From assembly GCA_028280025.1 (NCBI GenBank), contig JANQMO010000014.1, positions 1-24,853 of the forward strand: 24,853 nucleotides of DNA, in the 5' to 3' direction. The DNA comes from Chlorobium sp. Its GTDB lineage: Bacteria; Bacteroidota; Chlorobiia; Chlorobiales; Chlorobiaceae. Below are positions 1-6,962 of the stretch, piece by piece. Both the position numbers and the translations under genes were made by a program. The notes beneath the pieces are model-generated. The model saw nothing but the letters and a program-made list of their open reading frames with translations, was not told the DNA's origin and did not search any database. How positions within the stretch are numbered: position 1 is the stretch's first letter; the number at the start of each line of letters is the position of its first letter.

Positions 1-197
1 GCGCAGCGAACAACAACAGCTTTGGACACTTCTTTTTTCTTGACAACTCCTCCCGGAACCGCCGCTTTGACAGTCACCATGATCTGATCTCCAAGACCGG
101 CGTAGCGCCTGCCCGTACCGCCGAACACATGGATGCACCGAACCTTTTTAGCGCCGCTGTTATCGGCAACAACCAGATTAGTCTCTTTCTGGATCAT
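1..197 (-). CDS. rplN: Ribosomal protein uL14 (L14), 5' part only
   Basis: This is the amino-terminal part of large-subunit protein uL14, which sits at the subunit interface and binds 23S rRNA. The frame opens with ATG at 197 (MIQKETNLVVADNSGAKK) and shows the family's glycine-rich stretch with GGTGRRYAGLGD and MVTVKAA. About 65 codons are present; the family is about 122 residues, so roughly half the gene lies beyond the left edge. It follows rpsQ by 41 bp, which is the usual S10/spc order, so it should be co-transcribed from upstream. Identification is secure; the 3' end cannot be seen. Confidence 0.95.
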   Translation of the reverse strand, partial: MIQKETNLVVADNSGAKKVRCIHVFGGTGRRYAGLGDQIMVTVKAAVPGGVVKKKEVSKAVVVRC

Positions 198-238
198 CGT
201 ACTTCAACCTTTATTGTAAATGATATTGGAAATCAAGC

Positions 239-505
239 TTATTTAGCCTTTTCAACCACTTCGACCAGGCGGCAGCTTTTCCTTTTGCTGACCGGCCTGC
301 ACTCCATCACCTTTACGATATCACCGATACCGGCCTCGTTGTTCTGGTCATGCACCATAAGGCGGGTTGTCTTCTTAAAGTATTTCTTGTAGACAGGATG
401 CTGTACCCTCCGCTCGACGGCGATAACAATTGCCTTGTCCATTTTGTCACTGACAACTTTTCCTACCCAGCTTTTCTTGCGGCCTCTTTCTGCACTATTA
501 GCCAT
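239..505 (-). CDS. rpsQ: Ribosomal protein uS17 (S17)
   Basis: Small-subunit protein uS17, an early-binding OB-fold protein that contacts the 5' domain of 16S rRNA. The 88-residue product has the family core VGKVVSDKMDKAIVIAVERR near residues 14-33, then VYKKYFKKTTRLMVHDQNN, and ends with the conserved CRPVSKRKSCRLVEVVEKA. Length matches the family (80-90). The start is ATG at 505 with a GGGAAA purine stretch upstream. It lies between rpmC and rplN as in most bacterial spc-type operons. Nothing unusual. Confidence 0.97.
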   Translation of the reverse strand: MANSAERGRKKSWVGKVVSDKMDKAIVIAVERRVQHPVYKKYFKKTTRLMVHDQNNEAGIGDIVKVMECRPVSKRKSCRLVEVVEKAK

Positions 506-561
506 TGCAGTTTCCCGATTTAAATATTCTCTCGTTGTTTATAAACCTGTTCCCAGCCTGT

Positions 562-768
562 TCAGGATTTTTCGCCTTCCTCTCTGGCAAGCTGGCTCAG
601 CCTTGTTTTCATTTTCGCAATATCGCGACGGGAGTTGCGAAACACCATAGGATTCTGCGGCGGCTCGATCGCCTTGTAAAACTTGAGGTCCGCGAGTCTG
701 TCTTCAAGCTCCCGTATACTCTGGAGCAGTTCCTCTTTTTTCATTGCCGCTATTTCGTGCTTTTTCAT
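562..768 (-). CDS. rpmC: Ribosomal protein uL29 (L29)
   Basis: Large-subunit protein uL29, a small helical-hairpin protein near the peptide exit tunnel, close to uL23. The 68-residue product has the two expected helices, roughly residues 11-30 (KKEELLQSIRELEDRLADLK) and 46-63, the latter with RRDIAKMKTRLSQLA. The start is ATG at 768. A good AAAGGAG lies 12 bases upstream, slightly long spacing but acceptable. The gene follows rplP by 25 bp. The middle (AIEPPQNPMVFRN) is a little longer than in many relatives. Identification rests on sequence and on position between rplP and rpsQ. Confidence 0.95.
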   Translation of the reverse strand: MKKHEIAAMKKEELLQSIRELEDRLADLKFYKAIEPPQNPMVFRNSRRDIAKMKTRLSQLAREEGEKS

Positions 769-793
769 GGTATGCTACGTCTCCTTTAGCAGA

Positions 794-1213
794 TCAACCT
801 TCAAGATCAGGCCGAACGATAAACTTTGTTTTGATCGGAAGCTTTTTTGCAGCCAGTCTGAATGCCTCTGTTGCAATATCCTGAGGAACACCGTCGGCTT
901 CGAACATGATCCTGCCCGGCTTGACAACCGCCACCCAGAACTCGGGACTTCCCTTACCGGAACCCATACGTGTTTCAGCCGCTTTTTTGGTTACCGGTTT
1001 GTCGGGAAAGATCCGTATCCAGATTTTTCCGTCTCTTTTCATGTACCTGTTCATCGCAACACGGGCCGCCTCGATCTGCCGGCTGGTAATCCACGCAGGC
1101 TCAAGCGCCTTCAGACCATACGAACCGAATGTGATGGTGGTTCCGCGCCCGGCATTTCCCTTCATCCTGCCGCGCTGTACCTTTCTATGTTTTACTCTCT
1201 TCGGCATTAACAT
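794..1213 (-). CDS. rplP: Ribosomal protein uL16 (L16)
   Basis: Large-subunit protein uL16, a late-assembling protein that helps position the A-site tRNA on 23S rRNA. The 139-residue product has the typical start MLMPKRVKHRKVQRGRMKG, then ITFGSYGLKALEP, the ITSRQIEAAR helix, and GSGKGSPEFWVAVVKPGR near residues 82-99. Length fits the family (136-144). The ATG at 1213 is preferred over the internal ATG two codons later because GTGGAG lies eight bases upstream of it. The 95-bp spacer before it (after rpsC) is the longest inside the S10 operon here. Confidence 0.97.
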   Translation of the reverse strand: MLMPKRVKHRKVQRGRMKGNAGRGTTITFGSYGLKALEPAWITSRQIEAARVAMNRYMKRDGKIWIRIFPDKPVTKKAAETRMGSGKGSPEFWVAVVKPGRIMFEADGVPQDIATEAFRLAAKKLPIKTKFIVRPDLEG

Positions 1214-1266
1214 ACCGGCAACTCCACTTCTTTTTCTGATTGTTATGTACTCAGGGACACCTCACC

Positions 1267-1286
1267 GACGGGAAACAGTTTCCGTC
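1267..1286 (-). other. Small hairpin in the rpsC-rplP spacer
   Basis: The perfect 13-base palindrome GGAAACAGTTTCC (1271-1283) is flanked by GACG and GTC, which can extend the stem if one G is bulged. It lies in the middle of the only long spacer inside the S10 operon. There is no U-tract, so it is not an intrinsic terminator. It could be a processing or stability element, or chance. Confidence 0.3.
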
Positions 1287-1308
1287 ACAGAACGTTTTCA
1301 GGGCCCTT

Positions 1309-2070
1309 TCATTCAGCTTTCTTCGGTCTGCGGCGCCTTCTGCCCCGCGCATCACGGCCGCCGCCTCTCGGACGCTGTTCGCTCCGGCGTTCACGGATCT
1401 TCTTCAGCTCCTCTTCTTCCACCGCATCGATGCGCTGTACAAGTACCTCACCTTTGTACACCCACACCTTGATACCTATAGCGCCGGCGATGGTGTGTGC
1501 TGTAACACTGGCATAATCGACATTTGCGCGAAGCGTATGGAGAGGGATCTTTCCTTCTTTGTACTGCTCGGCACGTGCAATCTCGACACCGCCGAGCCTT
1601 CCGGCACAGCGGATGCGGATGCCTTCCGCGCCGGCTCTCATCGCCTGCTGGATCGCCTGCTTCATGGCGCGCCTGAAAGAAACCCTGTTTTCGAGCTGAT
1701 AGGCGATGTTTTCGCCGATAAGCTGTGCTTCTATTTCCGGCTTGACAACTTCGACAACGTCGATTTTGACTTCCTTTCCGGTAATTCTGCTGAGCTCCTG
1801 CGACAGATTGTTGATCTCTTCGCCTTTTCTCCCGACCACAGCGCCCGGCCGTGCAGAGAAAATATTGATCTTGATATGCTTCGTCGTACGCTCGATCACA
1901 ATCCTGGCAACACCTGCGCGCTCTTTCTTCAAACGTGCGTTGACATAATTCCGGATAACCTGGTCCTGCTTGAGTTTATCGGCAATAACCGGACCGTCAT
2001 CATACCATCGTGATGTCCAGTCCTTGATAATCCCCAGCCTGAATCCGGTGGGATGAACTTTCTGACCCAA
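1309..2070 (-). CDS. rpsC: Ribosomal protein uS3 (S3), TTG start
   Basis: Small-subunit protein uS3, which lines the mRNA entry channel and has helicase-like function with uS4 and uS5. The 253-residue product begins MGQKVHPTGFRLGIIKDW. A KH RNA-binding domain sits around residues 62-110 (VVGRKGEEINNLSQEL), followed by the carboxyl domain with GRLGGVEIARAEQYKEGKIP and TLRANVDYA. It ends in a long tail very rich in Arg, Lys and Gly (about residues 225-253), longer than in E. coli. The start codon is TTG at 2070, supported by AAGGAG six bases upstream; the conserved MGQK amino terminus leaves no other choice. It follows rplV by 19 bp. Confidence 0.97.
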   Translation of the reverse strand: MGQKVHPTGFRLGIIKDWTSRWYDDGPVIADKLKQDQVIRNYVNARLKKERAGVARIVIERTTKHIKINIFSARPGAVVGRKGEEINNLSQELSRITGKEVKIDVVEVVKPEIEAQLIGENIAYQLENRVSFRRAMKQAIQQAMRAGAEGIRIRCAGRLGGVEIARAEQYKEGKIPLHTLRANVDYASVTAHTIAGAIGIKVWVYKGEVLVQRIDAVEEEELKKIRERRSEQRPRGGGRDARGRRRRRPKKAE

Positions 2071-2089
2071 TGTTAGCTCCTTGTAGTTT

Positions 2090-2443
2090 TTATGTTCCCG
2101 GTGTTAGCTTGTCAACGACAATCGTGAGATGATTCGAACGTTTGCGAATCCTGTATGCACGTCCCATCGGTGCAGGCAGCATACGTTTCATGGTTGCTCC
2201 TTCATCGACAAATATCTCTTTGATAAACAAATTGTTGTCGTCAATCCGCTCATCAGGATTTTTCTGCGAGTAATTGGCAACTGCTGACTTGAGTGTCTGC
2301 ATGACGTTGCGGGAAGCCGCCTTGGTCGTGTTCAGCAGGATAGCCTTTGCCTCTTCGACCTGCTTTCCGCGAATAAGACCGGCAACCATACGCATTTTTC
2401 TCGGTGATGTCGGCGTATGTCGTAATACTGCTTTAGCTTGCAT
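2090..2443 (-). CDS. rplV: Ribosomal protein uL22 (L22)
   Basis: Large-subunit protein uL22, which touches all six 23S domains; its beta-hairpin tip lines the exit tunnel and is a known site of macrolide-resistance changes. The 117-residue product starts MQAKAVLRHTPTSPRKMRMV and contains the globular core with LIRGKQVEEAKAILLNTTKAA. The tunnel hairpin lies around residues 80-100 (VDEGATMKRMLPAPMGRAYR), followed by RKRSNHLTIVVDK. Length is normal. The start is ATG at 2443, 29 bp after rpsS. Confidence 0.97.
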   Translation of the reverse strand: MQAKAVLRHTPTSPRKMRMVAGLIRGKQVEEAKAILLNTTKAASRNVMQTLKSAVANYSQKNPDERIDDNNLFIKEIFVDEGATMKRMLPAPMGRAYRIRKRSNHLTIVVDKLTPGT

Positions 2444-2472
2444 GTCTTTTTACCCTTTCCGCGTTAGACTGT

Positions 2473-2769
2473 TTACTTTTTCCTCGGTGCTGCTCCGCCT
2501 TTCTCGGATTTACCGCCGGCATGACCGCGATAGGTTCTCGTCGGAGCGAATTCGCCCAGCTTGTGCCCCACCATATTTTCACTGATATAGACCGGCACAT
2601 GGGTCTTTCCGTTATGAACCGCAACAGTATGGCCGACAAAATCAGGCGATATCATCGAACTTCTCGACCAGGTTTTCACAACTTTCTTTTCGCCTTTGCT
2701 GTTCATATCGAGAATGCGCTTTTCAAGCTTGCCTTCGATAAACGGTCCTTTTTTAAGAGATCTTGGCAT
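2473..2769 (-). CDS. rpsS: Ribosomal protein uS19 (S19)
   Basis: Small-subunit head protein uS19, which contacts the A-site finger of the large subunit and the anticodon arm region. The 98-residue product begins MPRSLKKGPFIEGKLEKRI. It has the family signature TWSRSSMISPDFVGHTVAVH near residues 34-53, then VPVYISENMVGHKLGEFAPTR. The carboxyl tail (GKSEKGGAAPRKK) is basic and somewhat longer than in E. coli. The start is ATG at 2769. It lies 35 bp after rplB. Confidence 0.97.
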   Translation of the reverse strand: MPRSLKKGPFIEGKLEKRILDMNSKGEKKVVKTWSRSSMISPDFVGHTVAVHNGKTHVPVYISENMVGHKLGEFAPTRTYRGHAGGKSEKGGAAPRKK

Positions 2770-2804
2770 AATCCTCTCTGATTGTTTTGCTTCTCTTTCT
2801 CTTC

Positions 2805-3644
2805 CTATTTCGCTTTACGCCCGCGGACGATCAGTTTGCCCGAAGCCTTCTTTTTGTTTCTGGTCTTCATCCCCTTTGCAATCTGGCCCCAGGGTGATTT
2901 CGGGTGTTTCCGCCCGCCCCCGGACTTCGACTTACCTTCACCGCCGCCCATCGGGTGATCGACCGGGTTCATTGCCATGCCGCGGGTCTGAGGCCGCACA
3001 CCAAGCCAGCGGCTTCTGCCGGCCTTGCCGAGAACCACGTTTTCGTGGTCGACATTACCGATACCGCCGATCGTTGCCCGGCATTCGATCCGCACCTTGC
3101 GTATTTCGCCTGAAGGCAGTTTGAGTGTCGCATGATCACCCTCTTTTGCTGCAAGCACCGCAAAAGAACCTGCAGAACGAACCATCTGGCCGCCTTTGCC
3201 GATTTTCAGCTCCACATTATGCACATCCGTACCCAGAGGAATATTCCTCAACGGCATGGAGTTACCGATCCTGACTTCCACTTTTTCGCCGCTCTCCAGG
3301 ACATCACCGACACGAAGGCCTTTCGGAGCCAGGATGTAACGCTTCTCTCCATCGGCATAGTGAAGCAGGGCGATTCTCGAGGAACGATTCGGATCGTACT
3401 CTATACCCGCGACCTTTGCCGGAACATTATCCTTGTTTCGCTTGAAATCGATAACCCGGTAAAAACGCTTGTGCCCACCGCCTCTGTGCCTCGAGGTAAT
3501 TCTTCCGGCATGGTTTCTGCCGCCGGACTTTTTCAGGGGCTCCAGGAGGCTTTTTTCGGGCTCCTTCTTTGTAATCTCATCAAACCCCGAATACGTGAGA
3601 TATCTCGATGCCGGTGTGACCGGGCTTAGTTTCCTTATCGCCAT
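2805..3644 (-). CDS. rplB: Ribosomal protein uL2 (L2)
   Basis: Large-subunit protein uL2, a primary 23S-binding protein needed for subunit association and for a functional peptidyl-transferase centre. The 279-residue product has the OB-fold half (GRNHAGRITSRHRGGGHKR at residues 42-60), an SH3-like half, and the diagnostic NPVDHPMGGGEGKS around residues 226-239. H230 corresponds to the conserved histidine near the catalytic centre. The end, SGKLIVRGRKAK, is typical. Length matches the family (about 275). The start is ATG at 3644, 20 bp after rplW. Confidence 0.98.
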   Translation of the reverse strand: MAIRKLSPVTPASRYLTYSGFDEITKKEPEKSLLEPLKKSGGRNHAGRITSRHRGGGHKRFYRVIDFKRNKDNVPAKVAGIEYDPNRSSRIALLHYADGEKRYILAPKGLRVGDVLESGEKVEVRIGNSMPLRNIPLGTDVHNVELKIGKGGQMVRSAGSFAVLAAKEGDHATLKLPSGEIRKVRIECRATIGGIGNVDHENVVLGKAGRSRWLGVRPQTRGMAMNPVDHPMGGGEGKSKSGGGRKHPKSPWGQIAKGMKTRNKKKASGKLIVRGRKAK

Positions 3645-3664
3645 TATAACCTATTGTCTAACCT

Positions 3665-3988
3665 TTAGTTGGATTTCTTTTCTTCTCCCTGGTCAGTCGA
3701 ACCGGAATAATAATCGATGACCTGCCCCTGCTTCAGCGTGATAACGGCTTTTTTCCAGTCATTTTTCTTCCCGCTTATAAGTCCCTTGCGCGTATACTGC
3801 CTCTTTGATTTTCCAAGGCAGTTCGCTGTACGTACAGACTCGACCTGAACGCCGAACTTCTCTTCAATAGCCTTCCTGATATCGGTTTTATTGGCTTTGG
3901 CCTTCACCATAAAGGCATACTGTCCTTCCCGCTCGGTCAAACGTGTGCTTTTTTCAGTCAGCCAGGGCTGCAATAACGGATTTCTCAT
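3665..3988 (-). CDS. rplW: Ribosomal protein uL23 (L23)
   Basis: Large-subunit protein uL23 at the tunnel exit, the docking site for trigger factor and SRP. From the preferred ATG at 3988 the product has 107 residues (MRNPLLQPWLTEKSTRLTE). The frame is also open to a GTG two codons earlier (3994), but AGAGG then lies five bases before the ATG and overlaps the GTG, so the ATG is chosen. Family marks are the LTEKST motif, YAFMVKAKANKTDIRKAIEEKFGV and the VQVESVRTANCLGK strand. The carboxyl end (GSTDQGEEKKSN) is unusually acidic and hydrophilic. It lies 23 bp after rplD. Confidence 0.95.
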   Translation of the reverse strand: MRNPLLQPWLTEKSTRLTEREGQYAFMVKAKANKTDIRKAIEEKFGVQVESVRTANCLGKSKRQYTRKGLISGKKNDWKKAVITLKQGQVIDYYSGSTDQGEEKKSN

Positions 3989-4017
3989 AACCACCTCTTT
4001 TTACTGTCTCTCCATTG

Positions 4018-4644
4018 TTAAGCCAGAGTATCTTCCAGTTTTTTCAGCGCAGCCTTCTGCATCAGCACCGTCTGGCTGTCAAGTATATCATATGTCGACG
4101 CCTTGTCGGCAACCATGATGTTGAGCGTCGGGATATTTCTTCCGGACTTCAACACGGTATCGTTATGCTCCGGCATCAGCATCAGTGTCTTTTTGCTGTC
4201 AAGACCCAGGTTTTTCAGGATCTCGGACATCTGCTTCGTCTTGATCTCATCGAACGAGAAATCTTCAACGACGACAATCACCCCATCCAGTGCTTTCGAC
4301 GTCAACGCGGAACGCCGCGCCAGCTGCTTTGTCTTTCTGTTCACCTTGAGGCTGTAATCACGGGGCTGAGGACCGAAAATCGAGCCGCCGCCCTTCATGA
4401 GAGGAGAACGTGTCGATCCCTGGCGTGCATGACCGGTACCTTTCTGCCTGTATGGTTTTTTACCTCCGCCCCGTACTTCGGAACGGTTTTTCACCTTATG
4501 CGTACCCTGACGCCTGTTCGCCAAAATTGACTTGACATCGAGATACATGGCATGCTCGGACACTTCGGAAGCAAACACACTGTCTGTCAGCTTGACGACT
4601 TCACCGGTTTCCGAACCGCCTGTATTCAATACTTTAAGTTCCAT
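4018..4644 (-). CDS. rplD: Ribosomal protein uL4 (L4)
   Basis: Large-subunit protein uL4, whose extended loop reaches the exit tunnel opposite uL22. In gamma-proteobacteria the same protein represses the S10 operon; whether it does so here cannot be read from the sequence. The 208-residue product has the tunnel loop around residues 45-95 (RQGTHKVKNRSEVRGGGKKP, GTGHARQGSTRSPLMKGGG) and the globular part with LARRSALTSKALDGVIVVVED. Length is normal (about 205). The start is ATG at 4644, 19 bp after the rplC stop. Confidence 0.97.
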   Translation of the reverse strand: MELKVLNTGGSETGEVVKLTDSVFASEVSEHAMYLDVKSILANRRQGTHKVKNRSEVRGGGKKPYRQKGTGHARQGSTRSPLMKGGGSIFGPQPRDYSLKVNRKTKQLARRSALTSKALDGVIVVVEDFSFDEIKTKQMSEILKNLGLDSKKTLMLMPEHNDTVLKSGRNIPTLNIMVADKASTYDILDSQTVLMQKAALKKLEDTLA

Positions 4645-4663
4645 GCTAACAAGTAATCACCGT

Positions 4664-5293
4664 TTACTTTTTTGAGGAAACAATCTGCACATACGCGTTT
4701 TTCACACCCGGAACAGCACCTTTTACTACCAGCAGATTAGACTCCGGAATAACTTTCATGACTTTCAAGCCCCTGACGCTTACAGTTTTTCCACCCATAC
4801 GACCGGCCATTTTCGTCCCCTTGAAGGTACGTGAAGGATCGGACGCACCGCCAACCGAACCGGGTGCACGGAGCCTGTCGGACTGACCGTGAGTTCTCGA
4901 GCCGCCGCCGAAATTATGGCGTTTGACAACACCGGCAAACCCTTTACCCTTGGAAATACCTCGTATATCAACCTTTTGACCGACACTGAACATGTCGACA
5001 CTGACAGGACTGCCCTCTTCAAGATCAGCCCCCATACTATCTTTTTTGAACTCGGTCATCCTGTAACCGGGAACAACTCCGGATTTGGCGTAATGTCCCC
5101 TGAGGGGCTTGGTAACTTTTGCCTCTTTTCGCTCGCCTATGGTCAACTGATATGCGTCATAGCCATCAACACCGATTGTTTTCACCTGTGACACAAAACA
5201 GGGCCCAGCCTGGATAACCGTACACGGCACCGCCTGACGGTTCTCGTCATAGATGCTGGTCATACCTATTTTCTTACCAAGAATCGCAGCCAT
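4664..5293 (-). CDS. rplC: Ribosomal protein uL3 (L3)
   Basis: Large-subunit protein uL3, an initiator of 50S assembly whose loop approaches the peptidyl-transferase centre. The 209-residue product begins MAAILGKKIGMTSIYDENR and has the signature FAGVVKRHNFGGGSRTHGQS around residues 119-138. It continues with RAPGSVGGASDPSRTFKGTK and MAGRMGGKTVSVRGLKV. Length is normal. The start is ATG at 5293, 24 bp after rpsJ, as second gene of the S10 operon. Confidence 0.98.
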   Translation of the reverse strand: MAAILGKKIGMTSIYDENRQAVPCTVIQAGPCFVSQVKTIGVDGYDAYQLTIGERKEAKVTKPLRGHYAKSGVVPGYRMTEFKKDSMGADLEEGSPVSVDMFSVGQKVDIRGISKGKGFAGVVKRHNFGGGSRTHGQSDRLRAPGSVGGASDPSRTFKGTKMAGRMGGKTVSVRGLKVMKVIPESNLLVVKGAVPGVKNAYVQIVSSKK

Positions 5294-5317
5294 TTCAGAT
5301 TCGCTTTTCTGTTTTCG

Positions 5318-5629
5318 TTAAGACTTGATTTCAACATCAACACCGCTCGGAAGCTCCAGCTTCATCAGCATATCAATCGTCTTGCCTGTCGGATTAATGA
5401 TCTCGATAAGCCTTTTGTGCGATGAAAATGCAAACTGTTCTCTGGACTTCTTGTCAACATGCGGAGAACGGTTCACGGTATACACATGCGTCTTTGTAGG
5501 CAGCGGAATCGGGCCGAAAATGATCGCATCCGTCTGTTTTACCACCTCGATAATCTTGACGGCCCATTTGTCAACCAGACTATGATCGTAGGACTTTAGC
5601 TTGATTCTGATCTTTTGCTGAACAGCCAC
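5318..5629 (-). CDS. rpsJ: Ribosomal protein uS10 (S10), GTG start
   Basis: Small-subunit head protein uS10, which also acts as NusE in transcription antitermination. The 103-residue product (MAVQQKIRIKLKSYDHSLVD) has the family motifs VKIIEVVKQTDAIIFGPIPL, THVYTVNRSPHVDKKSREQF and the end LELPSGVDVEIKS. Length matches exactly. The start codon is GTG at 5629, supported by GAGG ten bases upstream. It is the first gene of the S10 operon and follows a strong intrinsic terminator placed after tuf, with only about 30 bp between the two. It must therefore be read by read-through or from a promoter overlapping that terminator. Confidence 0.97.
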   Translation of the reverse strand: MAVQQKIRIKLKSYDHSLVDKWAVKIIEVVKQTDAIIFGPIPLPTKTHVYTVNRSPHVDKKSREQFAFSSHKRLIEIINPTGKTIDMLMKLELPSGVDVEIKS

Positions 5630-5659
5630 TTGTCGTAATCCTCATTCAATGTTTAGAAT

Positions 5660-5689
5660 AAAAAAGGGGCGAGCTGACTTTCCCGCCCC
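5660..5689 (-). terminator. Intrinsic terminator between tuf and rpsJ
   Basis: On the minus strand the stem GGGGCG (5689-5684) pairs with CGCCCC (5671-5666) across a 12-base loop, followed at once by six T residues (5665-5660). This is a textbook Rho-independent terminator, 22 bp after the tuf stop. It sits between the str and S10 operons, so it either separates them or attenuates one long transcript. The alternative, a plus-strand function, is unlikely because no plus-strand gene ends here. Confidence 0.82.
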
Positions 5690-5711
5690 GTTGCAGCACT
5701 GTTTCCGCGCC

Positions 5712-6893
5712 TTACTCGATAATCTTGGTTACCGTACCTGCGCCTACCGTACGCCCGCCTTCACGGATAGCAAACCTGAGGTTTTCATCCATGGCGATCG
5801 GCACGATGAGCTCAACCTCGATAGAAAGGTTGTCACCGGGCATAACCATTTCAACACCTTCCGGCAGTGTAACGGCGCCGGTCACGTCCGTGGTCCTGAA
5901 ATAGAACTGGGGACGATAGTTATTGAAAAACGGCGTGTGACGGCCACCCTCTTCTTTCTTCAGGATGTAGACTTCCGCCTTGAACTTGGTGTGCGGTGTA
6001 ATGGTGCCGGGCTTTGCCACAACCATGCCGCGCTCGATCTCATCCTTGCCGATACCCCGGAAAAGAAGGCCTGCGTTATCACCGGCCTGCCCTTCGTCAA
6101 GTGTCTTCTGGAACATCTCGATACCGGTAACAACCGTCTTCTGGGTCGGCTTGATACCGACGATCTCTACCTCTTCGTTGATCTTGACAATACCGCTTTC
6201 AATACGGCCGGTACCGACAGTACCGCGGCCCGAGATGGAGAAAACGTCCTCGATCGGCATGAGGAACGGCTTGTCGACGTCACGAACCGGCTCGGGGATA
6301 TACTCGTCAACCGCATCCATCAGCTCGATAATTGATTTTTCAGCTTCCGGATCACCCTCGAGCGCCTTGAGAGCGGAACCCATGATGATCGGGATATCGT
6401 CTCCAGGGAACTCATATTCGGAGAGCAACTCGCGAAGCTCCAGTTCGACAAGCTCGAGAAGCTCGGGGTCAGCGATATCGACCTTGTTCAGGAAGACAAC
6501 AAGAGCAGGAACGTTCACCTGACGGGCAAGCAGGATATGCTCACGTGTCTGCGGCATGGGACCATCGGTACCGGCAACAACGAGAATGGCTCCGTCCATC
6601 TGAGCCGCACCGGTGATCATGTTTTTAATGTAGTCAGCGTGACCCGGACAGTCGATATGCGCATAGTGACGCTTGTCGGTCTGATATTCGACATGAGCGG
6701 TTGAAATCGTAATACCGCGCTCCCTTTCCTCAGGGGCCTTGTCGATATCACCGAATTCGCGCATAGCCGCTTTACCCTGCTTGGCAAGAACCGATGTGAT
6801 CGCTGCAGTCAGGGTTGTTTTACCATGGTCAACGTGACCGATGGTACCAATATTCACATGGGGCTTGTCCCTTTTGTAGGCCTCTTTTGCCAT
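5712..6893 (-). CDS. tuf: Translation elongation factor Tu
   Basis: EF-Tu is the GTPase that delivers aminoacyl-tRNA to the ribosomal A site. The 393-residue product has the P-loop GHVDHGKT at residues 19-26 and the effector region with ERERGITI at 57-64. The switch II motif DCPGH at 81-85 carries the GTPase-activating histidine at 85, and NKVD at 136-139 sets guanine specificity. Domains II and III follow, ending GAGTVTKIIE. Length matches the bacterial norm. The start is ATG at 6893 behind GAGGGAGA. It is the last gene of the str operon and is followed by an intrinsic terminator. Whether a second tuf copy exists cannot be seen here. Confidence 0.98.
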   Translation of the reverse strand: MAKEAYKRDKPHVNIGTIGHVDHGKTTLTAAITSVLAKQGKAAMREFGDIDKAPEERERGITISTAHVEYQTDKRHYAHIDCPGHADYIKNMITGAAQMDGAILVVAGTDGPMPQTREHILLARQVNVPALVVFLNKVDIADPELLELVELELRELLSEYEFPGDDIPIIMGSALKALEGDPEAEKSIIELMDAVDEYIPEPVRDVDKPFLMPIEDVFSISGRGTVGTGRIESGIVKINEEVEIVGIKPTQKTVVTGIEMFQKTLDEGQAGDNAGLLFRGIGKDEIERGMVVAKPGTITPHTKFKAEVYILKKEEGGRHTPFFNNYRPQFYFRTTDVTGAVTLPEGVEMVMPGDNLSIEVELIVPIAMDENLRFAIREGGRTVGAGTVTKIIE

Positions 6894-6962
6894 ATCTCGT
6901 CTCCCTCTAACGGTTAACTGTTGTTATTGTTCTTGATAAAAAATCGCATACACTCAGCAGCC

